Shown here piece after piece: positions 41,967 to 51,018 of a stretch of 64,000 nucleotides of DNA. The stretch comes from Desulfurispora thermophila DSM 16022 (GTDB lineage: Bacteria; Bacillota; Desulfotomaculia; Desulfotomaculales; Desulfurisporaceae): contig NZ_AQWN01000003.1 of NCBI RefSeq assembly GCF_000376385.1, positions 124,001-188,000 on the forward strand. The letters run 5' to 3'. Position numbers and translations under genes: made by a program. Under the pieces are notes generated by a model, which saw only the letters and a program-made list of their open reading frames with translations, was not told the DNA's origin and did no database searches. Within the stretch, counting starts at the first letter, position 1; every line of letters starts with the position of its first letter.

Positions 41967-43079
41967 TTACATTGCCGCGGCCGGCTGGCTGGCCACGGAC
42001 AGGGCGGGCCACTTTTTGCGCCGCATCAGGTCGACGAAGGCTTCCAGACGGGTGGTCATGCCCGCCTTGCCGGTTTGCTCATCCAGGAAGAAAGTCAGCA
42101 CCGGGATGTTGTAGCGGGCGCTCACCGAGGTGAGTACGGTTTTGGCCACGATTTCCGGAATGCAGGTGAAGGGGGCCAGCTGGATCACGCCGTCGTAGCC
42201 GTGCTGGGCGTAGACAATGGTGTGACCCACGGTTTCCCGCCCGTGCCCGCCAATGCACAGGGGAATGAAGGGACGGGCGGCCTGGTGCACCTGCTGGGTA
42301 ATACTGGTATGGCTGATGGTGTTGTCCCGGGTCCAGCCGGTCAGGTACATGGAGCGGTCCACCTCCACACCCAGGTGGCCCAGCGTTTCTTCGATCTCCA
42401 GGTTGCTGGCCGGTTCCAGTAAAACGTAGATCTCGCCCACCAGGCCCACTTTCAGGACGGGCCTTTCTTTGTCCTGGGGCAACGCCTGCAGTTCCGCCAG
42501 CGCGGCCGCTTCGGCCTGGGCGATCTGGTCGATGGTGGTGGCCTGGTCCAGATAATTCAAGACGCGGCGGTAGGTTTTGCTGGTGCTGCCCTTTTGTACT
42601 TCCCTGGGCCGGATGACGTGGGTGAGCGCTTCAATGCGGTCTAAAGCTTGCAGCTTGCGCCAGCCGCGCTTGATGCACTCCCAGACCGCCCGGTAGGACA
42701 GGCGGGCCCGGTTCAAGCGGCGGATGTTGCGCAAAAAGTCCACCGGGTGCAGCAGGGGCGGTTCAAAAACAATCAGCTCCACCGGGTAGCCGATGTGGTG
42801 CAAGATCTTTTTGTGCACCTGCCCGTACTGCCCGGCCCGGCAGGGCCCCACGCCGCCGCTGGTGACTATAATTTCCGCCCCCATCTGGCAGGTCTCCACA
42901 TAGGTGCCCATGAGGACTTTGAGGGGAAAGCAGGCAAACTCGGGCGCGTATTGCACGCCATAGTCCAGGGTGCGCTTGCTGGGGCGGGGCGGCAGGATCA
43001 CCTCGTTGCCCAGGTCTTCCAGCAACATTTTGAAAGCCCGGTATGATTCGCCCATGTGCGGAAAGGTTACTCTGGGCAT
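41967..43079 (-). CDS. 2-hydroxyglutaryl-CoA dehydratase-like (DUF2229-type) Fe-S protein B
   Basis: The 370-residue protein has an HGD-D-like fold pattern. Cysteines stand at YAPEFACFPLK, YVETCQMGAE, GPCRAGQYGQ, IPLCIGGHGRE and APFTCIPE, and the end FFLDEQTGKAGMTTRLEAFVDLMRRKK is shared with the next gene. These fit ligands for a [4Fe-4S] or double-cubane cluster. ATG at 43079; the upstream partner gene ends 6 bp before. Conserved in Firmicutes with an activase, but no substrate is known to me. Confidence 0.78.
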   Translation of the reverse strand: MPRVTFPHMGESYRAFKMLLEDLGNEVILPPRPSKRTLDYGVQYAPEFACFPLKVLMGTYVETCQMGAEIIVTSGGVGPCRAGQYGQVHKKILHHIGYPVELIVFEPPLLHPVDFLRNIRRLNRARLSYRAVWECIKRGWRKLQALDRIEALTHVIRPREVQKGSTSKTYRRVLNYLDQATTIDQIAQAEAAALAELQALPQDKERPVLKVGLVGEIYVLLEPASNLEIEETLGHLGVEVDRSMYLTGWTRDNTISHTSITQQVHQAARPFIPLCIGGHGRETVGHTIVYAQHGYDGVIQLAPFTCIPEIVAKTVLTSVSARYNIPVLTFFLDEQTGKAGMTTRLEAFVDLMRRKKWPALSVASQPAAAM

Positions 43080-43085
43080 GGCTTT

Positions 43086-44063
43086 TTAAGCCCCCTTTTT
43101 GCGTCTGACCATGTCCACGAAGGCTTCCAGCCGGGTCATCACGCCGGCCTCGCCGCTGTGCTCGTCAATGGTCAGGCTCATGAACGGCACCTGCGGGTAG
43201 TCGTGGGCGGTCAGTTCCATCAGTTTATCTACCATGGAGTCCGGCCCGCAGCCAAAAGCGGTCAGGTGGATGATGCCATCCACCCTGCGCTGCCGGAAAA
43301 AGTAAAAGGCTGCTTTGAGGGCCAGATCGCTAAAGGTCCAGAACATGGTTTTGTCCAACTCGCTGTCCTGCTGCTGCAGGGCTTTTACCGGCACGTTTTC
43401 CATGGTGTACACGCGAACGCCCAGCCGGTTGAGCTTGCCCAGCAGGTCAAAGCTGACAAAGGGATCGTGCACCAGGTACGGGTAACCCAGCACGGCAAAG
43501 GTGAGGTTTCCTGCGGCCGGCCGGGCGGGCAGCGGTTTGCCCTGCGTCAGGTGGGCCAGGGCGGCGGGCGGGAAGTAGCCCCGGGTTAAGAGCCGGGTCA
43601 GGGCTTTTTCCGCCCGGCGGGCCTGCCAGTAGGCTCTGGCTATCTGGCGCAAAGGCTTCTTAAAAAACTGCCCGATGCTTTTGTAGGCGGGCCAGAGCCC
43701 GGTTTTTCTGTCCCGCACGTCAATCCAGGTATCCAGCACGGGGAGCTGACAGCTCAGGCCGTACTTGACCATATCCGGCATGCCCAGGAATTTGGGACAG
43801 TATATGGTACGCTTGTTGAGACAGACTATGCGGGGTACGAATAAATAATCCACTTTGTCCTTGAGGGACAGCACATGGCCAATATAAACTTTTACTGGCA
43901 GACAGGCGTCTGCCAGCGCTTCCTTAACTCCCTGGTCCAGCAGTTTTTTAGTGGTGGCCCCCGATGTGACCACCTGCATGCCCAGCCCGGTGAAAAAGGC
44001 GTGCCAGGCCGGGTACTGGGTGAAATACATCAGCGAGGCCGGAATGCCGATTTTATACTGCAA
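43086..44063 (-). CDS. 2-hydroxyglutaryl-CoA dehydratase-like (DUF2229-type) Fe-S protein A
   Basis: The 325-residue homologue of the previous protein shares the ending SLTIDEHSGEAGVMTRLEAFVDMVRRKK. Cysteines lie in ADACLPVKVYIGH, RIVCLNKRTIYCPKFLG, YGLSCQLP and TAFGCGPDS. It begins with TTG at 44063, supported by GGAGGAATAAAAG. The two proteins probably form a heterodimer served by the activase at 40973. It is the first gene of the operon. Confidence 0.78.
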   Translation of the reverse strand: MQYKIGIPASLMYFTQYPAWHAFFTGLGMQVVTSGATTKKLLDQGVKEALADACLPVKVYIGHVLSLKDKVDYLFVPRIVCLNKRTIYCPKFLGMPDMVKYGLSCQLPVLDTWIDVRDRKTGLWPAYKSIGQFFKKPLRQIARAYWQARRAEKALTRLLTRGYFPPAALAHLTQGKPLPARPAAGNLTFAVLGYPYLVHDPFVSFDLLGKLNRLGVRVYTMENVPVKALQQQDSELDKTMFWTFSDLALKAAFYFFRQRRVDGIIHLTAFGCGPDSMVDKLMELTAHDYPQVPFMSLTIDEHSGEAGVMTRLEAFVDMVRRKKGA

Positions 44064-44238
44064 CTTTTATTCCTCCAGCCGGGCTACAGTGCTGTTGTGA
44101 AAGATTATTCATTTCTTATACTCTAAGTTAATTCTACCAACCTATTTAAAATCCTGCTGCCGGGGCAAAGTATCTGCGCGTGGAGCAGGAAAGAGGTTAA
44201 TCATGGCGAAAACATTCAGATAAAATAGAAACAGGGTG

Positions 44239-44859
44239 ATGGCAGTGGCATTGATCAATTTGCAGCCGGCCTACCAGCTGGCCCGGGAAAAGCTGGCCAC
44301 CGGCGATCCGGAACTGATGGCCCGATACGGGGAAGTGGACTTTCGAGACAATGTCTTTACCGTACCTTTTCTGGGTGCCAGGTACCAGGTGGAGTACCCG
44401 TCCGGCCAGGTGCGACGGGAGGGGGCGGAGCAGGCGGTGCCGCTGGAAGTGGCCATCTGCATTCTGCACTACCTGACCGGTATCACGCCCGTGCCTGTGC
44501 AGGGCAAATACATCGCCTTCCGGGAAATACCCGGGGCGGCGATTTACATTGACCCCTTCACCAAAAGGACTATTAACCCGCTGGTGGCCATGTTCCAAAA
44601 CCGCGTGGCCGACTTGCCGGTCGTGGGGCAAAAGCTGGGCGGCCGGCCGGTGGAACTGGGTGACGCGGCAGTGACCATTCCCGTGCTGCCCCGGGTGCCC
44701 GTAACCTATGTGCTGTGGGAAGGCGATGAGGAGTTTCCGCCCAGCGGTAATGTGCTCTTTGACGCGTCGGCCGCTTTTCACCTCACGGCGGAAGATTATG
44801 TGATGCTGGCCAGCCTGCCGGTTTATACTATGAAAGGGTTGCTGGCCGCGGGAAAATAA
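44239..44859 (+). CDS. DUF3786-like protein
   Basis: A roughly 206-residue soluble protein resembling DUF3786 proteins of anaerobes (LEVAICILHYLTGITPVPVQGKYIAFREIP then a YIDPFTKRTINPL segment). These are often found near corrinoid or Fe-S proteins and have no established function. Starts at 44236 (GTG), 44239 (ATG) and 44245 (GTG) are all possible; AGGGTG fits the last best. It is divergent from the HGD-like operon and 19 bp before the Nudix gene. Confidence 0.7.
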   Translation: MAVALINLQPAYQLAREKLATGDPELMARYGEVDFRDNVFTVPFLGARYQVEYPSGQVRREGAEQAVPLEVAICILHYLTGITPVPVQGKYIAFREIPGAAIYIDPFTKRTINPLVAMFQNRVADLPVVGQKLGGRPVELGDAAVTIPVLPRVPVTYVLWEGDEEFPPSGNVLFDASAAFHLTAEDYVMLASLPVYTMKGLLAAGK

Positions 44860-44878
44860 ATGACAGGAGCGGTGCGCA

Positions 44879-45421
44879 ATGCGAGAGTTGCAGGAAAAGA
44901 CCATTTCTTCCCGGACTGTTTATCAGGGTAAAATCTTCAATGTGCGCCAGGACCAGGTGGAACTGCCGGGTGGCAAAACCGCCAGCCGCGAGGTGGTGGA
45001 GTATTCCGGCGCGGTGGCTGTGGTGCCCCTGACCGGGGACGGCAAAGTGGTGATGGTGCGCCAGTACCGCTATGCGGTGCAGGAGGTGCTGCTGGAAATT
45101 CCGGCCGGCAAGTGCAATCCCCGGGAGGATGCGCTGGATTGCGCGGTGCGCGAGCTGAGCGAGGAAACCGGCCTCCAGGCCGGCCGCTGGGACAGGCTCT
45201 GCACTTTTTACACCACGCCCGGCTTTACCACGGAAAAGCTGACTGTTTTCCTGGCCCGGGAGCTCACTTTCGGGCAGGCCCACCCGGATGAGGATGAGTT
45301 GGTTCAGGTGGAGGTCGTCCCGCTGGAGGAGGCGCTGCGCATGATTGAGCAGGGACAGATCAAGGACGGCAAAAGCATTGTGGGGCTGCTGGCAGCTGTA
45401 AGGCAGATGGGTAATGAGTGA
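44879..45421 (+). CDS. nudF: Nudix hydrolase, ADP-ribose pyrophosphatase type
   Basis: The 180-residue protein carries a complete Nudix box, from GKCNPRED to RELSEETGL, at about 78-100. Together with the FYTTPGFTTEKLTVFLA segment this matches ADP-ribose pyrophosphatases, which split ADP-ribose to AMP and ribose 5-phosphate. ATG at 44879 follows AGGAGCGG. It probably shares a transcript with the DUF3786-like gene. A terminator follows. Confidence 0.92.
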   Translation: MRELQEKTISSRTVYQGKIFNVRQDQVELPGGKTASREVVEYSGAVAVVPLTGDGKVVMVRQYRYAVQEVLLEIPAGKCNPREDALDCAVRELSEETGLQAGRWDRLCTFYTTPGFTTEKLTVFLARELTFGQAHPDEDELVQVEVVPLEEALRMIEQGQIKDGKSIVGLLAAVRQMGNE

Positions 45422-45425
45422 AAAT

Positions 45426-45462
45426 AACAGCCGCTTGCTGTGGAGGCAGGCGGCTGTTTTTT
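45426..45462 (+). terminator. Intrinsic terminator after the Nudix gene
   Basis: AACAGCCGC and GCGGCTGTT-type arms with an inner continuation (TTGC/GCAG) make a 13-bp stem followed by TTTTTT. Confidence 0.85.
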
Positions 45463-45550
45463 GTGTGCATGGTGCTACAAATATTTCTATGTACGGGTGC
45501 GCACGGGGCTGGTGCGGGATTGGTGTGCCTGCTCTGATTCTGCTTATGTA

Positions 45551-46195
45551 TTAGATATCCCGGCAAATAATGGCATCGCCTTCCACCCAGGCCAGGATCG
45601 GGCCGCTTAAGTGCACAAAAAGGGTTTCCGGGGCGGTGATGCTGCCGATCTGCAGGCTGGAGGGCTTCAGTTCCAGGGCGGTCACGTAGGCGTGCGGATC
45701 CCGGGTGCCGGCCTGGACCCGGCCCCGGCATTTGCCCCAGATGACCACACTGCCCGCGGCAATGATCTCGGCTCCAGGGTGGACATCGCCCACCAGCACC
45801 AGTCCGCCGCTGCTGGTGAGCACCTGACCGCTGCGCAGGTGTTGCCAGTGCAGGCTGGCTTCCGCCCGGCCTTCGCGCCGGGTTGCCAGGTTGCGCAGGT
45901 TAGGTGCCTGGGCGGGGGCAGGGGCGGGGCTGGATGCCTTGCTGACCGGTGGCCAGCGCACATCCTGGCAGTACACCAGCCCGTATTGCTGGCAAATCTG
46001 CACCAGTTCGGAATTTTTCTCCTGCGGGATGCTCTTGTTGCCGAAAAATGCAAAACGGGCGCCGCGGAAAAAGTTGCCGGCGACAGACATTTTATTATGT
46101 AAGTTTTTCTTAATATCCTCCCATTCCCGGTCACAATCCAACAAAATGGCCAAACCCTCGCGGGTACCTTTAATACAAATTGCTTCCCGGGTCAT
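45551..46195 (-). CDS. minC: Septum-site determining protein MinC
   Basis: The 214-residue protein has the MinC N-domain (IKGTREGLAILLDCDREWEDIKKNLHNKM) and the C-terminal beta-helix (about 105-205: LTSSGGLVLVGDVHPGAEIIAAGSVVIWGKCRGRVQAG). MinC blocks FtsZ ring assembly away from midcell when recruited by MinD. A proline/alanine-rich linker (PAPAPAQAP) joins the domains. It stands alone here, without minD or mreBCD neighbours. ATG at 46195, with GGGGTAG upstream. Confidence 0.9.
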   Translation of the reverse strand: MTREAICIKGTREGLAILLDCDREWEDIKKNLHNKMSVAGNFFRGARFAFFGNKSIPQEKNSELVQICQQYGLVYCQDVRWPPVSKASSPAPAPAQAPNLRNLATRREGRAEASLHWQHLRSGQVLTSSGGLVLVGDVHPGAEIIAAGSVVIWGKCRGRVQAGTRDPHAYVTALELKPSSLQIGSITAPETLFVHLSGPILAWVEGDAIICRDI

Positions 46196-46375
46196 GTCCG
46201 GCTACCCCTTTCAGAAAATTTTTCTACAAAAAGTTACTTCGCCCGCCGGTGCCAAAATCCTGCTGGACCGGGCAGGTAAAAATCATATGTTGTCACATTT
46301 CCACGGGTATACGGTCATGCAAATGCCGGCGCAGCGGTATACTAGAATAAATTATATTGCGTGGGGGTCTCATAA

Positions 46376-47869
46376 ATGTTTGAACGTCCGCTGAAAATCC
46401 TGCTGGTTTCCTCCGAGGTGGCACCCTTTGCCAAAACAGGCGGTTTGGCCGATGTGGCCGGTTCATTGCCCAAGGCCCTGGCCACCGTACCCGAGGTCGG
46501 CCCTGGGCACGACGTGCGGGTGGCCATGCCCATGTACAAGGGGGTGGGCAACTACAACTATCTGCTGGACTTTCCGGTCCGCATGCCCCAGCGCACGGCC
46601 ACGGCCATCATCCGCCAGGGGGAAATCAGTGCGCAGTACCAGCAAAAAAGCAGCAAAATACCGGTTTACCTGATCAACAACTACCATTACTTTCACCGTC
46701 AGGGTATGTACATGTTTCCCGACGAGGCGGAAAGGTTTATTTTCTTCTGCCGGGCGGTGCTGGAAATGTTGCCCCTGCTGGATTGGCAGCCCGATATCAT
46801 CCACTGCAACGACTGGCACACCGGGCCCATTCCTTTCCTGCTGCATGCCCGCTACCGGCAAAATGTTTTCTACCGGCCCATAGCCACTCTGTTCACCATT
46901 CACAACCTGAAATACCAGGGCATTTTTCCGCGGGAAGTGTTGCGCCTGCTGGAGGTGGGGGAGGAGTATTTCCACCCCGCGAGCATAGAGTTTTATGGTC
47001 AGGTTAACTTTATGAAGATGGGCCTGGTTTACGCTGACCTGATCAACACCGTGAGCAAAACCTATGCGCGGGAGATTCAGGGACCGGAGTTGGGAGAAGG
47101 TCTGGACGGTCTGTTGCGCCAGCGGGCCGGGCAGCTGTACGGGATAGTGAACGGCATCAACTACCACGAGTTCGACCCGCGCCATGACCAGCGCATATTT
47201 AAAAATTACCATCAGGATAATCTGGGCGCCCGCAAGGAAAACAAATTTGGACTGCAGAAGGAAATGGAACTGCCCGTGCAGGATGTACCGGTGCTGGGGC
47301 TAATCTCCCGCCTGGTGGACCAAAAGGGCCTGGATTTGCTGCTGGAAATCATGGATGACCTGATGCAGATGGAAGTGCAGCTTTTCATCCTGGGTATGGG
47401 CGATCCGTATTATGAGCAGGCTTTCAGGGATGTGAAGCAGAGGTATCCGCAAAAGGCGGGCTTGCATCTGGGATTCAATTCCGTGCTGGCCCAGCGCATT
47501 TACGCCGGTGCGGATATTTTCTTGATGCCTTCCCGCTTTGAGCCCTGTGGCCTGGGGCAGCTGATTGCCATGCGCTACGGGGCCGTGCCCGTGGTGCGCG
47601 CCACAGGCGGGCTGGCCGACACTGTGGTGGACTATAACCCCATTCTGGATACGGGCACCGGATTTGTTTTCCAGGAGTACAGCGGTAGGGCTTTTTACCA
47701 CGCTATCGGCCGGGCGCTGCAGCTTTACCACGGTCAGCCACTGGCCTGGCAAAAGCTGATTCAGCGCTGTATGGAGAAGGATTATTCGTGGGCCCGCTCG
47801 GGTGTGGAGTATTTGCAGCTTTACTATGAAGCGCTGCGGGCCCGGCAGTTGGGCGAGAAGATTGCCTGA
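46376..47869 (+). CDS. glgA: Glycogen/starch synthase, ADP-glucose type
   Basis: The 497-residue GT5 enzyme adds glucose from ADP-glucose to alpha-1,4-glucan. KTGGLADVAGSLPKALA is the donor-binding motif; HCNDWHTG and the C-domain SRFEPCGLGQLIAMRYGAVPVVRATGGLADTV are both present. ATG at 46376. Other glycogen genes (glgC, glgB) are not adjacent. It may support storage polysaccharide before sporulation. Confidence 0.95.
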   Translation: MFERPLKILLVSSEVAPFAKTGGLADVAGSLPKALATVPEVGPGHDVRVAMPMYKGVGNYNYLLDFPVRMPQRTATAIIRQGEISAQYQQKSSKIPVYLINNYHYFHRQGMYMFPDEAERFIFFCRAVLEMLPLLDWQPDIIHCNDWHTGPIPFLLHARYRQNVFYRPIATLFTIHNLKYQGIFPREVLRLLEVGEEYFHPASIEFYGQVNFMKMGLVYADLINTVSKTYAREIQGPELGEGLDGLLRQRAGQLYGIVNGINYHEFDPRHDQRIFKNYHQDNLGARKENKFGLQKEMELPVQDVPVLGLISRLVDQKGLDLLLEIMDDLMQMEVQLFILGMGDPYYEQAFRDVKQRYPQKAGLHLGFNSVLAQRIYAGADIFLMPSRFEPCGLGQLIAMRYGAVPVVRATGGLADTVVDYNPILDTGTGFVFQEYSGRAFYHAIGRALQLYHGQPLAWQKLIQRCMEKDYSWARSGVEYLQLYYEALRARQLGEKIA

Positions 47870-48031
47870 TGCTGCCGGGCATCACCGGTGAGGACGTAGC
47901 GAGTGTGGCTTGAGCATTGCACATGCTCACCTATAACCCAATAAAATGCTGACCTTTGCACAGTGCTCGCTGGCAACAATATACCCGGTGCTGCCGCAGT
48001 AAAGATGTAGTGACAAAGACAAAAAAATATG

Positions 48032-48046
48032 CTGTACAAAGTACAG
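48032..48046. promoter_or_regulatory. Palindrome upstream of the sigma-54 activator gene
   Basis: CTGTAC-AAA-GTACAG, a perfect 6-3-6 inverted repeat in an AT-rich stretch about 50 bp before the activator gene. A possible operator. A second hairpin, GAGCAT-TGCAC-ATGCTC, lies at about 47913-47929. Confidence 0.4.
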
Positions 48047-48094
48047 TATTCATTGTTAAAATATTCATATAAGTCTAAATATTAAAACCTGGCG

Positions 48095-49561
48095 GTGGTT
48101 GGTTTGCTGTACCAGGAAAGCGCCCTGTTTCCCCGTGCCAGTATGCGGCGCCAAGCATGCACGGCGGAACACTTGCTGAAAACCATCTTTGCCAACAAGC
48201 ACGAAGGGTTGCTGGTGATTGACGACAACGGCCTGGTGACACAAATTACCATGTCCCTGGCGGAAGTGTTGCATCAGGTGCCATCGGAGATTGTGGGCCA
48301 CCCCCTGGTGGAAGTAAGCCGGCACGGCAGTTTCAAAAGATTGCTCAGAGTGTTGCAGAGCGGTCAGCCCGAACACAACAGCCTGGAAACGCTGGATGGC
48401 CGTTGTGTGCTGGTAAATTATCTGCCCGTCTTTGAAGAGCAGAAGTTGCTGGGAGCGGTTGCCCATGTGACTTTCCTCAACTGTCTGCCTACCGAGTGTA
48501 CGGCAATGGCCGGCCAGTACCAGAGCAAAAAAAACAAGTCTGTCCGGTTAACCACTACTGTCCAGTACACAGTGGAAAACATCGTTGGCACCAGCCCGCA
48601 GCTCATTGATCTGAAGGAAACCATCTTGAAAGTGGCACCGCGCAATTCCACCATCCTGATCACGGGCGAGTCGGGTACGGGCAAGGAGCTCTTTGCCCAG
48701 TCCATCCACGCGGCCAGCCTGCGCCGGTCCGGTCCCTTTATCAAGATCAACTGCGCGGCCATTCCTGATACCCTGCTGGAGTCCGAGTTCTTCGGCTACG
48801 AGGAGGGTGCCTTCACCGGCAGCAAAAAAGGTGGTCAGGTGGGCAAACTGGAGTTGGCCAACGGGGGGACCGTGTTTTTGGATGAAATCGGCGAGCTTTC
48901 CTTCAACCTGCAGGCCAAGTTGCTGCGCTTTATCCAGGACCGGGAAATCCAGAAGCTGGGCAGTGGCCGTACGCTGGTCAGCGATGTGCGCATTGTGGCT
49001 GCCACCAATGTGAATCTGGATCAGTTGGTTAAGTATAAAAAGTTTCGCGAAGATCTGTATTACCGGTTGAATGTGGTCAACATTCATATTCCGCCCCTGC
49101 GGGAGCGCCGGGAAGATATCCCGGCTTTGGTGGATTGCTTTATCCAGAAGTTCAACCGCCTTTTCCGCATGCAGGTGGGCGGAGTGGCTCCCGAAGTGCA
49201 GGCGGTGTTCCAGCGCTATAGCTGGCCGGGCAATGTGCGGGAGCTGGAAAACATCATCGAGCGGGCTTTTAATGTGCTGGACGGCAATAAAATCACTCTG
49301 GCTCACCTGCCGGCCCACCTGATGGCCCTCTCGTCCGACCCCGGCGTGGTTAGCGCGGAAGCCAGCAGTGAAAAGGGTAACGGTATCGCCAGCGCCTTGC
49401 TCAGCGGCCAGGGTCTGGATGAGATCCTGGAGCAGAGCGAAAAAATGATTATCATGCAGGCGCTGCTTTTGTGCAAGGGCAACAAAGCCCGGGCGGCCAG
49501 CATGTTAAATATTTCCCGCCCGGGCTTGTACAAAAAATTGCTCAAATACGGTTTGACCTGA
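48095..49561 (+). CDS. Sigma-54-dependent transcriptional activator with PAS domain
   Basis: The 488-residue regulator has a PAS-type sensor (about 20-125, starting HLLKTIFANKHEGLLVIDDNG), an AAA+ domain (about 165-395) with Walker A GESGTGKE near 191 and GAFTGS near 238 (the loop that touches sigma-54), and a Fis-type helix-turn-helix at the end (GNKARAASMLNISRPGLYKKL). It has no receiver domain, so it probably senses a ligand directly. GTG at 48095 lacks a clear ribosome binding site; ATG at 48143 is an alternative. The beta-oxidation genes downstream have -24/-12 promoters, making them its likely targets. Confidence 0.9.
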   Translation: MVGLLYQESALFPRASMRRQACTAEHLLKTIFANKHEGLLVIDDNGLVTQITMSLAEVLHQVPSEIVGHPLVEVSRHGSFKRLLRVLQSGQPEHNSLETLDGRCVLVNYLPVFEEQKLLGAVAHVTFLNCLPTECTAMAGQYQSKKNKSVRLTTTVQYTVENIVGTSPQLIDLKETILKVAPRNSTILITGESGTGKELFAQSIHAASLRRSGPFIKINCAAIPDTLLESEFFGYEEGAFTGSKKGGQVGKLELANGGTVFLDEIGELSFNLQAKLLRFIQDREIQKLGSGRTLVSDVRIVAATNVNLDQLVKYKKFREDLYYRLNVVNIHIPPLRERREDIPALVDCFIQKFNRLFRMQVGGVAPEVQAVFQRYSWPGNVRELENIIERAFNVLDGNKITLAHLPAHLMALSSDPGVVSAEASSEKGNGIASALLSGQGLDEILEQSEKMIIMQALLLCKGNKARAASMLNISRPGLYKKLLKYGLT

Positions 49562-49592
49562 CCTGTAAAGCAGGATTAACAGCAAAGACCCG

Positions 49593-49620
49593 GCACCACC
49601 GCGCGGTGGTGCTTTTCTTT
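49593..49620 (+). terminator. Intrinsic terminator after the activator gene
   Basis: GCACCACC-GCGC-GGTGGTGC followed by TTTTCTTT. Confidence 0.9.
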
Positions 49621-49740
49621 ACAGCCTGCGGGTCAATTGCGTAATGGCTGGTTAACAGCTATCTGCAGGGTATGACGTTGCCCGGCCGGTTAAGAGCAGG
49701 AGGGAGAAGGGGTGAAGAGTCCGGGGGCAACCCAAAAGTC

Positions 49741-49759
49741 GTTGCATAATATTTGCAAC
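49741..49759 (+). promoter_or_regulatory. Possible sigma-54 promoter / palindrome before acyl-CoA dehydrogenase 1
   Basis: GTTGCATAATATTTGCAAC keeps the TTGC box and the 10-bp -24/-12 spacing but has TG instead of GG at -24. It is also a perfect palindrome (GTTGCA-N7-TGCAAC), so it may be a binding site rather than a promoter. It ends 39 bp before the start at 49799. Confidence 0.4.
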
Positions 49760-49798
49760 ATTCAATAAAGTCAGAAAATATACAGGGGGGATGCTCTG

Positions 49799-50938
49799 AT
49801 GGACTTTGACCTGAGTAAAGAGCAGCAGCTAATTCGGGATGTAGTGCGGGACTTTGCCCAGCAGGAGATTGCGCCCAAAGCGGCCGAGATAGACCGCACC
49901 GGCCAGTTTCCCCTGGGGATCCTGCAACGCATGGCGGAAATGGACCTGATGGGGCTGCCCTTTCCCGAGGAGTACGGTGGGGCGGGAGCTGATTATGTCA
50001 GCTACTGCCTGGCGTTGGAGGAGATCTCCCGCGCCTGCGGTTCTACGGGGATAACTTACGAGGCCCATATTTCTCTGGGCTGTATGCCGATCTACCTGTT
50101 TGGGACCGAGGAGCAAAAGCGCCAGTTTTTGACTCCCCTCTGCCGGGGTGAGTGTGTGGGTGCCTTTGGTCTTACCGAGCCCAATGCGGGTTCGGATGCG
50201 GGAGGCACGCAGACCAGGGCAGTGCGGGAAAACGGTTACTGGATGATCAATGGCAGTAAGTGTTTTATCACCAATGCCAGTTACGCCAAGTTCGTTACCA
50301 TCACCGCGGTGACCGACAAAAGCAAAGGTAAGAAAGGAATCAGCTCCATCATTGTGCCCGTGGACACGCCGGGATTTACCATCAAAGCGGGCTACGAAAA
50401 GCTGGGCCTGCACGGGTCCAACACCACCGAGCTGTATTTTGATGATGTGCGGGTGCCCGAGGAAAACCTGTTGGGCAAGGAGGGAGAGGGGTTAAAACAG
50501 TTTTTGCAGGTGCTGGACGGGGGCCGGATTGCCATCGGGGCCATGGCCACGGGGTTGGCCCAGGCTGCGCTGGACGCCGCTTTGAAGTACGCCCAGGAAC
50601 GCTACCAATTTTCCCAGCCAATAGGCAAGTTCCAGGCCATCCAGTTCAAGCTGGCCGACATGGCCATGCAGGTGGAACTGGCCCGCAATATGTACCTGAA
50701 GGCGGCCTGGCTGAAGGACCGGGGGCGGCCCCACACCAAAGAGGCCTCTTTTGCCAAGCTGTTTGCATCGGAAATGGCCACCCAGGCTGCCCTGCAGGCC
50801 ATCCAGATTCACGGTGGTTATGGCTATACCAAGGATTTTCCGGTAGAGAGAATACTGCGCGATGCCAAGCTGTGTGAAATCGGCGAGGGCACTTCGGAAA
50901 TCCAGCGCCTGGTCATCGCGCGCTGTCTGGGGTTGTAA
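49799..50938 (+). CDS. Acyl-CoA dehydrogenase 1
   Basis: The 379-residue flavoprotein makes the 2,3-double bond in acyl-CoA and hands electrons to Etf[18 protein letters not shown] and [14 protein letters not shown] are FAD/substrate motifs, and the C-terminal [11 protein letters not shown] holds the catalytic base region (Glu of the EGTSE motif). ATG at 49799 follows AGGGGGG. It is similar but not identical to the one at 55218; the two probably differ in chain length. Confidence 0.93.
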   Translation: MDFDLSKEQQLIRDVVRDFAQQEIAPKAAEIDRTGQFPLGILQRMAEMDLMGLPFPEEYGGAGADYVSYCLALEEISRACGSTGITYEAHISLGCMPIYLFGTEEQKRQFLTPLCRGECVGAFGLTEPNAGSDAGGTQTRAVRENGYWMINGSKCFITNASYAKFVTITAVTDKSKGKKGISSIIVPVDTPGFTIKAGYEKLGLHGSNTTELYFDDVRVPEENLLGKEGEGLKQFLQVLDGGRIAIGAMATGLAQAALDAALKYAQERYQFSQPIGKFQAIQFKLADMAMQVELARNMYLKAAWLKDRGRPHTKEASFAKLFASEMATQAALQAIQIHGGYGYTKDFPVERILRDAKLCEIGEGTSEIQRLVIARCLGL

Positions 50939-50962
50939 TTGTTGGGGGCGACAACGGGTTTG

Positions 50963-50988
50963 GGCCACCCGCTTTAGTGCGGGTGGCC
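50963..50988 (+). terminator. Perfect hairpin between acyl-CoA dehydrogenase 1 and ligase 1
   Basis: GGCCACCCGC-TTTAGT-GCGGGTGGCC is a 10-bp stem, with no U-run. It may give partial termination or protect the upstream transcript. It also shows that the in-frame GTG at 50977 is not the start of the ligase gene. Confidence 0.6.
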
Positions 50989-51018
50989 AGTATTAAAACT
51001 AAAGGAGGCGATACAACA

